Of a DNA stretch of 39,316 nt, positions 1-9,474 are shown in pieces. Below the pieces are notes generated by a model that searched no databases, was not told the DNA's origin, and saw nothing but the letters and a program-made list of their open reading frames with translations. The first letter of the stretch is position 1. The number at the start of each line of letters is the position of its first letter. The stretch covers positions 1 to 39,316 of the forward strand of contig NZ_RPOH01000028.1 of NCBI RefSeq assembly GCF_003818135.1, given 5' to 3'. This DNA is from Buttiauxella warmboldiae. GTDB taxonomy: Bacteria > Pseudomonadota > Gammaproteobacteria > Enterobacterales > Enterobacteriaceae. The translations under genes and the position numbers were made by a program.

Positions 1-288
1 TTTCTGAAAGAAGTTTTTATAGCCGCGCTCAAGGTCTTTTAACGCCTGCTGCAAAGGCTGAGATGGTGCTTCTTTCAACCATTGAGTTTCAGGTTCTTTT
101 TTCCACTCAACCAGCCATGCTGTCATTTGTGCATAAGAAAGGTATTTGTTACCGGCCTCATGATTTTCATTCTGAAACGCAAGTGAGCGATTAAAAACAA
201 AGCGACAAGCCCCAGCGAAGCGCCGCATATCGCGCTCTTGCTGACCATTAGGTCTTAACTGGAATTTGAAGGCTTGTAGTCGTTTCAT
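1..288 (-). CDS. tnpB: TnpB/OrfB-type accessory protein of IS605, N-terminal fragment
   Basis: Reading the minus strand from the ATG at 288-286 gives 96 codons without a stop before the window edge. The protein starts MKRLQAFKFQLRPNGQQERD and continues with a FAGACRFVFNRSL segment, the characteristic N-terminal helix-turn-helix region of IS200/IS605 OrfB/TnpB proteins. The family are RNA-guided endonucleases ancestral to Cas12; the RuvC and zinc-ribbon portions and the guide-RNA-encoding right end would lie left of the window, so activity cannot be judged. The start codon is 23 bp from that of tnpA on the opposite strand. Truncated only by the window edge as far as can be seen. Confidence 0.9.
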   Translation of the reverse strand, partial: MKRLQAFKFQLRPNGQQERDMRRFAGACRFVFNRSLAFQNENHEAGNKYLSYAQMTAWLVEWKKEPETQWLKEAPSQPLQQALKDLERGYKNFFQK

Positions 289-311
289 ATGGAAGATGAT
301 ATTTTTGGCCT

Positions 312-728
312 ATGACAAAAGAAATTGATATTCGTCGAGGAAGACATTGCACATTCCTGATGCATGTTCACCTGGTATTTGTTGCCAAGTATCGACGCCG
401 AGTATTTGATCAGGATGCTATCGAGAAGTTACGCAGTTACTTTGCCAGTGTATGTGCTGATTTTGATGTTGAACTGGTTGAGATGGATGGAGAAGGTGAT
501 CACATTCATTTGTTGGTCAACTACCCGCCAGAATTAGCGGTATCCAGTTTGGTTAACAGTCTTAAAGGGGTGTCCAGTCGATTGCTTCGTCGTGACCGCC
601 CTGATATTGCGGCTCGGTATTACTACAAAGGCGTTCTGTGGACTCCGGGCTACTTTGCCAGTAGTTGCGGCGGTGCGCCAATATCCATCATCCGGCAATA
701 CATTGAGCAACAGCAAACACCAGGTTAG
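312..728 (+). CDS. tnpA: IS200/IS605-family TnpA Y1 (HUH) transposase
   Basis: 138 residues, full length for the family. The HUH motif is H64-I-H66 in GDHIHLLV, and the catalytic tyrosine is Y130 in the C-terminal helix IRQYIEQQ. The N-terminal strand with HVHLVFVAKYRRRVF is typical. The enzyme acts as a dimer on single-stranded DNA, excising the element as a circle and reinserting it next to a short target on the lagging strand. It appears intact, with all catalytic residues present. No strong Shine-Dalgarno sequence precedes the ATG, consistent with the low expression usual for these transposases. The stop is 10 bp before the terminal palindrome. Confidence 0.95.
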   Translation: MTKEIDIRRGRHCTFLMHVHLVFVAKYRRRVFDQDAIEKLRSYFASVCADFDVELVEMDGEGDHIHLLVNYPPELAVSSLVNSLKGVSSRLLRRDRPDIAARYYYKGVLWTPGYFASSCGGAPISIIRQYIEQQQTPG

Positions 729-738
729 GTAGAAAACC

Positions 739-780
739 GTGCCTTATATCCCCGCCCTGAAGGACGGGGATATAAGGCAC
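739..780. repeat. Subterminal hairpin of the IS element
   Basis: A near-perfect palindrome: arms GTGCCTTATATCCCCG (739-754) and CGGGGATATAAGGCAC (765-780) pair without mismatch. The interior can add three more pairs with one C.A mismatch around a TGAA loop. Single-strand hairpins of this kind at IS200/IS605 ends are bound by TnpA. It is also strong enough to block transcription or translation running out of tnpA, though no U-tract follows. Confidence 0.75.
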
Positions 781-792
781 ACTGGGTAAAAT

Positions 793-818
793 AAAAATGG
801 CGGGACCGGGTCCCGCCA
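793..818 (-). terminator. Rho-independent terminator of feoABC
   Basis: A 10-bp stem, TGGCGGGACC (798-807) with GGTCCCGCCA (809-818), is followed on the minus strand by a T-rich run (complement of 790-797). It lies 9 bp beyond the feoC stop. Read on the minus strand this is a textbook intrinsic terminator. Confidence 0.85.
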
Positions 819-826
819 CTTCAGGT

Positions 827-1066
827 TCATGCCTTCAGCGCCCACACTTCCCGAATACATTTCTTTCCTTCCGGGCAGCTTTTACAGCTGCCGGTCAGGC
901 AGTCACTGGGATCTTCGGTAATGCGTATCGCTTTGCCCATCGCTTCAAGACGGCCGAGCATGGCGTTCACCAGCGGCAACGGCGTGGCGAGCTGTTGGCT
1001 GATCTGTATCGCATCCAGGCGGCCTTGCAGCGCCAGCGCATCGCGGATCTCAATTAAACTCGCCAT
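827..1066 (-). CDS. feoC: FeoC, small iron-sulfur/winged-helix regulator of ferrous iron transport
   Basis: 79 residues with a winged-helix fold in the first ~50 residues ([20 protein letters not shown]) and a cysteine cluster [15 protein letters not shown] near the C-terminus, with four Cys able to hold an Fe-S cluster. FeoC proteins of enteric bacteria bind the cytoplasmic domain of FeoB and protect it from FtsH proteolysis under low oxygen; direct DNA binding is doubtful. It is the last gene of feoABC, starting 9 nt after the feoB stop, and is followed at once by the operon terminator and then the IS element. Length matches the family. Confidence 0.95.
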   Translation of the reverse strand: MASLIEIRDALALQGRLDAIQISQQLATPLPLVNAMLGRLEAMGKAIRITEDPSDCLTGSCKSCPEGKKCIREVWALKA

Positions 1067-1075
1067 CTGCGCTCC

Positions 1076-3397
1076 TTAGTGGCAATCGCCAGCGGCGCTT
1101 TTACAGCACGCCGCGGCGACCGTTTTACGGGTAGACACCAGGCTGACATCCACCCGGCTACGCGCCCGACGCAGGCCGCTTATCAACAGCACATTGAATA
1201 ACACCACCGCCAGGATACAGACCAGGCTGTATTGCGGATGGGCGCTAAATGTCACGCTCTGGTAGTAAAGCGTGGCAAGCGAGTAAGCGATATTGAGTCC
1301 CCACAGCACCGAGAACATCATCCAGCCACGGCTTGACTCACGCGCCACGGCACCCATTACTGAAATGCAGGGGATGTAAAGCAGAACGAAAATCAGATAG
1401 CTGTAGGCCGCAGCGGCGCTGCCGAATTTGCTGCTCATCACGCCCATCGCACCGCTGGCCATTTCACCGTCGCCTTTGCTGGCCTCGATGGGGTTAGCCA
1501 GCACGCTCAGGCTGAAGGTGTCTTTCAGACTCTGCCAGGTTTCGCCTGCGGCGGCACCTAATTCATCGGTCAGGCTGAAGCTTGCTGCATCAAACGGCTC
1601 TTCATGCATATCTTCAGCGGTGTAGAGGGTATTGAGTGTCCCTACCACCACCTCTTTCGCCATTGCCCCGGTAAACAGGCCAACCGTTGCTTGCCAGTTG
1701 TCTTCGTGAACCCCAATCGGCTGCAACAGCGGGGTCAGCACGCGGCTAACCGACGCCAGCGCAGAGTCGTTAATGTTGTCCACTTCTTTGCCGCTAAACG
1801 AGAAGCTGTTGAGCGCGCCGATGAAAATACTGACGATAACGATAACTTTACCGGCGCGCAGCACGAAACCTTTCAGGCGCTGCCAGGTTTGCAGCAGCAG
1901 GCTTTTCAGATGCGGAACGTGATAGACCGGCAGCTCCATCACAAACGGCGTGGCTTCGCCGCGCATGATGGTGTGTTTAAGCATCAGGCCGGTGAGGATC
2001 GCCATCACGATGCCGAGAATGTAGAGCGAAAAGACCACCAGCGCGCCCTGCTGGCCAAAGAAGGCTGCGGCAAATACCGCAAAAATCGCCAGACGCGCGC
2101 CGCAGGACATAAACGGCGCCATCATGATAGTCATCAGGCGTTCACGCGGTGCATCAAGAGTACGCGCGCCCATCACTGACGGCACGTTACAACCGAAGCC
2201 GACGATCAGCGGTACGAATGATTTCCCCGGCAGGCCAAGAGACTGCATCAGGCGGTCCATTACAAATGCCGCGCGAGCCATGTAGCCGGAGTCTTCAAGG
2301 AAGGACAGGAACAGGTACATCATGCCGATTTGCGGTACCAGCGGCAGCACGGTGTTGATCCCGCCGCCGATCCCCTGAGCCAGGAAAATGGTCAGCCAGC
2401 TCGGGAAGTGCAGGGTGGCGCCAATCCACTGAATACCGTGGATAAAGATGGCCGCAGAACCACCGTCGAAAATGGGCTGTAATGCGCCGCCGATGTTAAT
2501 CGCCAGCAGGAACATCACATACATCACCAGCAGGAAAACAGGCAGGCCGAGGAAGCGGTTGAGGATAATTTTATCCATCATGGCCGTTAAACGGTGCGGT
2601 TCAGCCGTCAGGCTGTTGCTGATGGAATCACAGATTGCGGCGATAGTCTGGTAACGTGCATCGGCAATCAATAGTGCCGGATCTTCATTTTCCGCTGCCA
2701 GCTGCGCACGAACCTCATCCAGTTGCTCTGCGGCGTGACCGGCATATTCACGGCTATAGATATCGCCTTCGAGCATTTGTAGCGCCAGCCAACGGCGCTG
2801 CTGCGCAGCCAGATCGGCAGGCATGTCTGCTGCCAGTTTGTCCGCTTCTGCCAGTAATTTCGGCAGATAGAGCACTAAATCGGTATGCGCATTGGGCTGA
2901 CGGCGGTCGATGGCCAGCTTCAGGCCCTCCATTCCACGGCCACGGGTCGACACCAAAGGCACTACCGGGCAGCCTAAACGGGCGGCAAGGGCATCGATAT
3001 CAATGCGAATATCCTGCTTCTCGGCGATGTCGAGCATGTTAAGCGCGACCACGCAGGGGATCCCCAGTTCAAGCAGCTGCAATGTTAAATAGAGGTTTCG
3101 TTCGAGATTGGAGGCATCGACAACGTTAATCAGCAGGTCGGCGTCACCGCTCAGAATGTAATGGCAGGCGATTTGCTCATCGAGAGAGGTTTGCGATGAA
3201 ATGGTGGTCAGCGAGTAGGTGCCCGGCAGGTCAACCAGAGTGACCTGGTGCGAAAGCGTTGAAAACTGACCCTCTTTACGTTCTACGGTAACGCCCGCCC
3301 AGTTACCCACCCGTTGGCGCGAGCCGGTGAGCTGGTTGAAGAGGGTCGTTTTCCCCGAGTTAGGGTTACCGATTAAGCCAATGGTTAATTTTTTCAT
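1076..3397 (-). CDS. feoB: FeoB, ferrous iron transporter with N-terminal GTPase domain
   Basis: 773 residues, the same length as I recall for E. coli FeoB. The N-terminal G domain shows G1 GNPNSGKTTLF, the switch/G3 motif DLPGTYSL, and G4 NMLD. It is followed by a helical insertion and a C-terminal membrane domain with two Gate motifs; the conserved FGCNVPSVMGAR segment is visible. The C-terminal tail ends with a Cys pair (AACCKSAAG), as in enterobacterial FeoB. It drives Fe(II) import across the inner membrane, mainly under anaerobic conditions. A 54-nt gap separates it from feoA; this contains a small hairpin (GAGCG/CGCTC, 3428-3441) and only a weak Shine-Dalgarno sequence, so translation may be low or coupled. 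Confidence 0.98.
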   Translation of the reverse strand: MKKLTIGLIGNPNSGKTTLFNQLTGSRQRVGNWAGVTVERKEGQFSTLSHQVTLVDLPGTYSLTTISSQTSLDEQIACHYILSGDADLLINVVDASNLERNLYLTLQLLELGIPCVVALNMLDIAEKQDIRIDIDALAARLGCPVVPLVSTRGRGMEGLKLAIDRRQPNAHTDLVLYLPKLLAEADKLAADMPADLAAQQRRWLALQMLEGDIYSREYAGHAAEQLDEVRAQLAAENEDPALLIADARYQTIAAICDSISNSLTAEPHRLTAMMDKIILNRFLGLPVFLLVMYVMFLLAINIGGALQPIFDGGSAAIFIHGIQWIGATLHFPSWLTIFLAQGIGGGINTVLPLVPQIGMMYLFLSFLEDSGYMARAAFVMDRLMQSLGLPGKSFVPLIVGFGCNVPSVMGARTLDAPRERLMTIMMAPFMSCGARLAIFAVFAAAFFGQQGALVVFSLYILGIVMAILTGLMLKHTIMRGEATPFVMELPVYHVPHLKSLLLQTWQRLKGFVLRAGKVIVIVSIFIGALNSFSFSGKEVDNINDSALASVSRVLTPLLQPIGVHEDNWQATVGLFTGAMAKEVVVGTLNTLYTAEDMHEEPFDAASFSLTDELGAAAGETWQSLKDTFSLSVLANPIEASKGDGEMASGAMGVMSSKFGSAAAAYSYLIFVLLYIPCISVMGAVARESSRGWMMFSVLWGLNIAYSLATLYYQSVTFSAHPQYSLVCILAVVLFNVLLISGLRRARSRVDVSLVSTRKTVAAACCKSAAGDCH

Positions 3398-3451
3398 TTT
3401 ATTCTTGAACTTAAAGAAAATAGCAACGAGCGCGAGCGCTCACCCCGCCGG

Positions 3452-3676
3452 TCAGGCAATGGCTTCAATGTGCACTAATTCGAGATCTTTTTTACGCAGC
3501 ACCAGGCTTACGCGACGCGTTTCAATATGAATGGGATCGCCTAAAGGGGCGACGCGTACAACGCTGAACGAAGATCCGGGCAACATACCGAGTGATAATA
3601 ATTTTTGACGGTATGACGGGCTAATTTCACTGGCAAAGCCGGTAATTTTCCACGCACTACTTGGCAAGAATCGCAT
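3452..3676 (-). CDS. feoA: FeoA, small SH3-like ferrous iron transport protein
   Basis: 74 residues. The conserved core [16 protein letters not shown] followed by APLGDPIHI is diagnostic of FeoA, an SH3-like domain protein that associates with FeoB and is needed for full Fe(II) uptake. It is the first gene of feoABC. The ATG at 3676 is preceded on the minus strand by an AGTAGGTCC stretch as ribosome-binding region. The upstream promoter carries a Fur-box-like sequence, and the leader is predicted to be about 65 nt. Confidence 0.97.
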   Translation of the reverse strand: MRFLPSSAWKITGFASEISPSYRQKLLSLGMLPGSSFSVVRVAPLGDPIHIETRRVSLVLRKKDLELVHIEAIA

Positions 3677-3748
3677 AGGACCTACTTAGAGCCTGGCTCA
3701 GGTATTTAAAATATCGTTAGGCATTGAGGAGAAATAACGAACAAATCA

Positions 3749-3777
3749 ATGATAATGAGAATGGTTTCTGTCTTCAA
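3749..3777 (-). promoter_or_regulatory. feoA promoter with overlapping Fur box
   Basis: On the minus strand a -35 TTGAAG (3777-3772) and a -10 TATCAT (3754-3749) are separated by exactly 17 bp. The plus-strand sequence GATAATGAGAATGGTTTCT (3751-3769) matches the 19-bp Fur consensus at 13 positions, with the first eight matching perfectly, and covers the -10 and spacer. Binding of Fe-Fur here would block RNA polymerase, as known for feo in enteric bacteria. The predicted start is near 3742. Confidence 0.65.
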
Positions 3778-3994
3778 TATTTATTTTTGCGCCGCATAAT
3801 TGGTTTTGGTTTATTTTTCTGCGGGCTTTTACTTATTCATTCGTCAGGTATTTGAAGGCTTGTTTGTATCAAACAATATAAATAACAGCAGGTTGTGATT
3901 ATTTTAAAATGATAAAAATATTATTTAATCTCCGTTAATGTTGTCGAGATATTTCATCTGTTACGTATTTGATAAATATTAGTGGCGTTTTTAA

Positions 3995-4087
3995 ATGGCT
4001 GCGGAAATTGATCTGCCGCAAACTTATTCTCATTGGGATGAATTGGTTAGGGTGATAACGAAATGTTATTTAGACCATGCCTGGTGA
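3995..4087 (+). CDS. Possible 30-residue small protein, unrecognised
   Basis: An ATG-initiated frame of 30 codons ending in TGA lies in the feoA-tex gap and runs divergently from feoA. It begins MAAEIDLPQTY and ends CYLDHAW, with a balanced composition rather than the low-complexity look of random A/T-rich sequence. There is no convincing Shine-Dalgarno sequence (only a GTGG about ten bases upstream). I do not recognise the product. It may be a chance frame: coding status rests only on composition and its place in an otherwise unexplained gap. Confidence 0.25.
   Translation: MAAEIDLPQTYSHWDELVRVITKCYLDHAW
4008..4021. promoter_or_regulatory. FNR-like half-perfect site upstream of feo
   Basis: TTGATCTGCCGCAA matches the FNR consensus TTGAT-N4-ATCAA at 8 of 10 defined positions; the left half is perfect. 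feo is known to be FNR-activated in E. coli with sites well upstream of the promoter. Here the site would be about 270 bp upstream of the predicted start, which is far. Low confidence. Confidence 0.25.
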
Positions 4088-4126
4088 AAATAAACAAATT
4101 GTGCTGGATCTGGAGTCAGGGAAATC

Positions 4127-4156
4127 CCCCCTCTCGCCATTGAGTGGGAGAGGGGG
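4127..4156 (-). terminator. Hairpin beyond tex, probable terminator
   Basis: A 9-bp G/C-rich stem, CCCCCTCTC (4127-4135) with GAGAGGGGG (4148-4156), lies 16 bp beyond the tex stop. Only a short TTT follows on the minus strand, so intrinsic termination may be inefficient. Confidence 0.55.
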
Positions 4157-4172
4157 AATGGTTCATCAAAGA

Positions 4173-6503
4173 TTAGCGCTTCTTACCTAATGCCGCTGCC
4201 AGTGCGTCACTCATTGCGCTGTTGCCTGCGCTACTGCTGGCGTTTTCACGGCCACGCGGTTTTTGCTGCTGGGCCGGGCGGCGTTCAGTTTGTTCACGCG
4301 GTGCGCTGCCACGACGGTTGGACTCGCCTGGTTGCTCATCCAGGCGCATGGTTAGCGCAATACGTTTGCGCGCCAGATCCACTTCCATCACTTTTACTTT
4401 GACGATATCACCGGCTTTCACCACTTTATGGGGATCGTCGATGAACCTGTCGGAAAGTGAAGAAATGTGGACCAGGCCATCCTGATGTACGCCGATATCC
4501 ACAAAGGCACCGAAGTTGGTGACGTTGGTGACCGCTCCTTCCAGCACCATACCCGGCTGCAGGTCATTCATGGTTTCAACGCCATCGGCAAATTTCGCGG
4601 TTTTGAATTCCGGGCGTGGGTCGCGGCCGGGTTTTTCCAGCTCTTTAAGGATGTCGGTTACCGTTGGCACACCAAAACGCTCGTCGGTAAATTCGCTTGC
4701 CTTCAGGCCCCGTAGCGCTTCGCCGTTGCCCATCAAATCCTGCAAGGCCTGTTCGGTTGCCGCCAGAATGCGCTCAACAATCGGGTACGCTTCCGGGTGA
4801 ACGGTGGACGCATCCAGCGGGTTATCGCCATGGTTAATACGTAAAAAGCCCGCACACTGCTCAAAAGCTTTCGGCCCTAAACGGCTGACTTTCAGCAACT
4901 GCAGGCGATTCTGGAAACGGCCGTTCTCATCACGCCAGTTGACGATATTCTGCGCCATCATACGCGTTAAACCCGCTACGCGAGTCAGCAACGGCACCGA
5001 GGCGGTATTCAGATCCACGCCCACGGCGTTTACGCAGTCTTCGACTACCGCATCCAGTTTTTTCGCCAGCTGTGACTGGCTAACGTCGTGCTGATACTGG
5101 CCGACGCCGATAGATTTCGGGTCGATCTTCACCAGCTCCGCCAGCGGGTCTTGCAGGCGACGGGCGATAGAGACGGCGCCACGAATGGAGACATCCAGAT
5201 CCGGGAATTCCAGCGCGGCCAGCTCGGATGCCGAATAGACGGAAGCGCCCGCTTCGCTGACAATCACTTTTTGCGCGGTGACCTGCGGGAATTGCTGCTG
5301 CACATCAAGGAAGAAGCGCTCGGTTTCACGGGATGCCGTCCCGTTGCCAATCGCAACCAGCTCAACGTTGTGTTTTTCGCACAGCGCGGCCACCGCGACG
5401 GCGGCTTTTGCTGCTTGCCCGGTGTGTGGGTAAATCGTATCGGTAGCAACCAGTTTGCCAGTGGCATCAACCACCGCTACCTTCACGCCGGTACGCAGGC
5501 CAGGATCGAGGCCCATGGTCGCGCGCAGGCCAGCAGGTGCCGCCATCAGCAGGTCATGCAGGTTACGGGCGAAAACGTTAATCGCTTCGTCTTCGGCGCG
5601 TTCGCGCACGGTGCCCATCAGCTCGGTTTCGAGGTGCATCAGCACTTTGATGCGCCAGGTCCAGCTCACTACGGCACGGCGCCAGGCGTCTGCCGGTGCG
5701 TTATTGAGGCGTAAACCGAGATGGTCGATAATCAGCTGTTCGCAGTAGCTTTCACGCGGCGGCTCGTCGTGCTGCGGATCGGCATTCAGCGCGAGCTGTA
5801 AAATACCTTCGTTGCGGCCACGGAACATGGCGAGGGCGCGGTGAGAAGGGACGGTGGCGATCGGTTCGTGGTGGTCGAAATAATCACGGAACTTTGCGCC
5901 TTCCTCTTCTTTACCGCTAACAACCCTGGCAACCAGGTGCGCGTTCTTCCATAAATAGTGGCGTACTTTCGCCAGCAGCGCCGCATCTTCCGCGAAACGC
6001 TCCATCAGAATATAACGGGCGCCATCGAGCGCCGCTTTGGTGTCGGCAACGCCTTTGTCGGCGTCAACGAAACGCGCCGCTTCTTCCTCAGGCGCGTGGG
6101 AAGGTTCGTTCCACAGCAGTTCGGCAAGCGGTTCCAGACCGGCTTCGATAGCAATCTGGCCGCGCGTACGGCGCTTCTGTTTGTACGGTAAATAGAGGTC
6201 TTCAAGCTCGGTTTTGCTCAGCGTGCCGCTGATGGCCGCGGCGAGCTCGTCACTCAATTTACCTTGTTCGGCAATCGATTTGAGGATCGTCTGACGACGA
6301 TCTTCTAATTCGCGCAGATAGCCCAGACGGGTTTCTAGCTGACGCAGTTGCGTATCATCCAGACCGCCGGTGACTTCCTTACGATAGCGTGCAATAAACG
6401 GTACGGTATTCCCTTCATCGAGCAGGCGAACGGCGGCATCAACCTGTTCATTTCGGGCCTTTAGCTCGCCGGCAATAATGCGGCAGAGTGAATCATTCAT
6501 CAT
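4173..6503 (-). CDS. tex: Tex-family RNA-binding transcription accessory protein
   Basis: 776 residues, close to the E. coli homologue YhgF. The order is the Tex N-terminal helical domain (about 1-200), a YqgF/RNase H-like domain (about 325-450, [20 protein letters not shown]), helix-hairpin-helix repeats (about 500-560, [13 protein letters not shown] to VGVDLNTAS then GPKAFEQ), and a C-terminal S1 domain (about 650-725, [16 protein letters not shown]). The tail after S1 is low-complexity and basic ([10 protein letters not shown]). Tex proteins bind nucleic acid and affect transcription and toxin expression in other genera; the precise role in enterics is unclear. ATG ATG at 6503/6500 gives two possible starts. 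greB lies upstream on the same strand with a 120-nt gap. Confidence 0.96.
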   Translation of the reverse strand: MMNDSLCRIIAGELKARNEQVDAAVRLLDEGNTVPFIARYRKEVTGGLDDTQLRQLETRLGYLRELEDRRQTILKSIAEQGKLSDELAAAISGTLSKTELEDLYLPYKQKRRTRGQIAIEAGLEPLAELLWNEPSHAPEEEAARFVDADKGVADTKAALDGARYILMERFAEDAALLAKVRHYLWKNAHLVARVVSGKEEEGAKFRDYFDHHEPIATVPSHRALAMFRGRNEGILQLALNADPQHDEPPRESYCEQLIIDHLGLRLNNAPADAWRRAVVSWTWRIKVLMHLETELMGTVRERAEDEAINVFARNLHDLLMAAPAGLRATMGLDPGLRTGVKVAVVDATGKLVATDTIYPHTGQAAKAAVAVAALCEKHNVELVAIGNGTASRETERFFLDVQQQFPQVTAQKVIVSEAGASVYSASELAALEFPDLDVSIRGAVSIARRLQDPLAELVKIDPKSIGVGQYQHDVSQSQLAKKLDAVVEDCVNAVGVDLNTASVPLLTRVAGLTRMMAQNIVNWRDENGRFQNRLQLLKVSRLGPKAFEQCAGFLRINHGDNPLDASTVHPEAYPIVERILAATEQALQDLMGNGEALRGLKASEFTDERFGVPTVTDILKELEKPGRDPRPEFKTAKFADGVETMNDLQPGMVLEGAVTNVTNFGAFVDIGVHQDGLVHISSLSDRFIDDPHKVVKAGDIVKVKVMEVDLARKRIALTMRLDEQPGESNRRGSAPREQTERRPAQQQKPRGRENASSSAGNSAMSDALAAALGKKR

Positions 6504-6623
6504 GGCTTTTTCATCTGTGTCAGTCGGAATTTCAGGGTGTAGTTATACGGATTGAAGGGTGAAAATGCCAGCCACAGCGCCCGGGAGCGGATGAATCGGA
6601 CTCTTCTGTTGCTGGCCTGTGGG

Positions 6624-7097
6624 CTATTTCACATACTCGATTTCATTGATGTACCACTGCGCTTCACCGCCAGGCGTCTGCACGATGGCCAGATCCCCCA
6701 CCTCTTTTTTCAGCAGGGCGCGGGCCATCGGTGAGTCGATTGAGATGTAATCTTTGCGGCCGAAAATTTCGTCATAGCCGACGATGCGAAAGCGCAGCTG
6801 GTTTCCGTCATCGTTTTCAATCTCCACCCACGCACCAAAGAACACTTTGCCCTCTTGCTGCGGTGAATAGTCGACGATCTTTAATTGTTCGAGACATTTC
6901 GTCAGATAACGCACTCTGCGATCTATTTCTCGCAGCCGTTTTTTGTTGTACTGGTAGTCGGCATTTTCGCTGCGATCGCCAAGGCTTGCCGCCCAGGTGA
7001 CCTTTTTTGTTACCTCCGGGCGCTCTTCACGCCACAAGGTGTCCTTTTCTTGTTTAAGCTTTTCGTAGCCTTCGCGGGTAATTAATGGCGTTTTCAT
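6624..7097 (-). CDS. greB: GreB, transcript cleavage/elongation factor
   Basis: 157 residues. The N-terminal coiled coil carries the conserved tip with acidic residues (GDRSENADYQYNKKRLREID), which reaches into the RNA polymerase secondary channel and stimulates cleavage of backtracked RNA. The C-terminal FKBP-like domain shows IVGYDEIFGRKDYISIDSP and ARALLKKEVGD. Two ATGs and a TTG occur in tandem; the ATG at 7097 is preferred because AAGG then lies 7 nt upstream and the protein starts MKTPL as in relatives. It is divergent from ompR, with 236 bp between their starts. Confidence 0.97.
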   Translation of the reverse strand: MKTPLITREGYEKLKQEKDTLWREERPEVTKKVTWAASLGDRSENADYQYNKKRLREIDRRVRYLTKCLEQLKIVDYSPQQEGKVFFGAWVEIENDDGNQLRFRIVGYDEIFGRKDYISIDSPMARALLKKEVGDLAIVQTPGGEAQWYINEIEYVK

Positions 7098-7247
7098 CAT
7101 CAAGCCTTGAATGGATGCAGCAATGTAGGTGATTTAAACCGAAATATCAGGGTAATGGCAATCCTGCTGATTTGCGAAGTCAGTCATTATTCTGTGTTAA
7201 AAAGTACCTATAACCATCTGTTTAATATGCTTTGTAACAATTTCGAC

Positions 7248-7253
7248 TAGAAT
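7248..7253 (+). promoter_or_regulatory. Candidate -10 of the ompR-envZ promoter
   Basis: TAGAAT lies 80 bp before the ompR start in an A/T-rich stretch. No good -35 sits at 16-18 bp, so an activator or additional promoters are likely. The ompB promoter of E. coli is known to be complex and CRP/IHF-influenced; I could not assign those sites here by eye. Confidence 0.35.
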
Positions 7254-7333
7254 ATATACCAGATTTGACTGGTCGTAACGCCCCAGTTTTTGAAGAATAC
7301 GCACTCACTGTTCGTGCCTTTGGGAGTAGAAAA

Positions 7334-9405
<2,072 letters not shown>

Positions 9406-9407
9406 AA

Positions 9408-9436
9408 AAAGGCCCTCGTCACTTCTGAGGGCCTTT
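9408..9436. terminator. Bidirectional terminator between envZ and pckA
   Basis: Stem GGCCCTC (9411-9417) with GAGGGCC (9427-9433) is extended by A/T pairs at its base. On the minus strand it is followed by seven T, a strong intrinsic terminator for pckA; on the plus strand only TTT follows, so it is weaker for envZ. Confidence 0.85.
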
Positions 9437-9474
9437 GCGTTGCTTTTCAACGAGATATTTATCGCATGGGCGAA

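Larger units (their letters stand above)
1..785. mobile_element. IS200/IS605-family insertion sequence, partial
   Basis: Two divergent genes, an HUH Y1 transposase (tnpA, plus) and the N-terminus of a TnpB/OrfB protein (minus), mark an IS605-type element. The end lying beyond tnpA is inside the window; the tnpB-side end is off the left edge. A long palindrome (739-780) sits at the visible end, as expected for the subterminal hairpins that TnpA recognises in this family. On the minus strand the sequence TTTAC (786-790) lies just outside the hairpin; related elements insert 3' of TTAC or TTTAC, so the junction is placed at about 785/786. That boundary is inference. The element has no terminal inverted repeats or target duplication, which is normal for this family. 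Confidence 0.85.
3677..4172. other. Long intergenic region upstream of feoA
   Basis: This 496-bp stretch, more A/T-rich than its flanks, separates feoA from tex (both minus). It holds the feo promoter/Fur box, a hairpin beyond tex, a possible FNR-like site and one short plus-strand reading frame (3995-4087). I see no recognisable RNA gene in it. Confidence 0.6.

Noticed and set aside
1604-2179. 191-residue plus-strand open frame inside feoB
   Set aside because: It is the antisense shadow of a well-conserved feoB; composition is rich in His, Arg and Gln as expected for a complement frame, and it has no ribosome-binding site.
3860-3872. TTGTTTGTATCAA as an FNR site upstream of feoA
   Set aside because: The spacing is one base short and the left half-site is poor once aligned at the proper spacing.
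5088-5714. 208-residue plus-strand open frame inside tex
   Set aside because: Antisense of tex, with no recognisable domain and the same codon-shadow composition.
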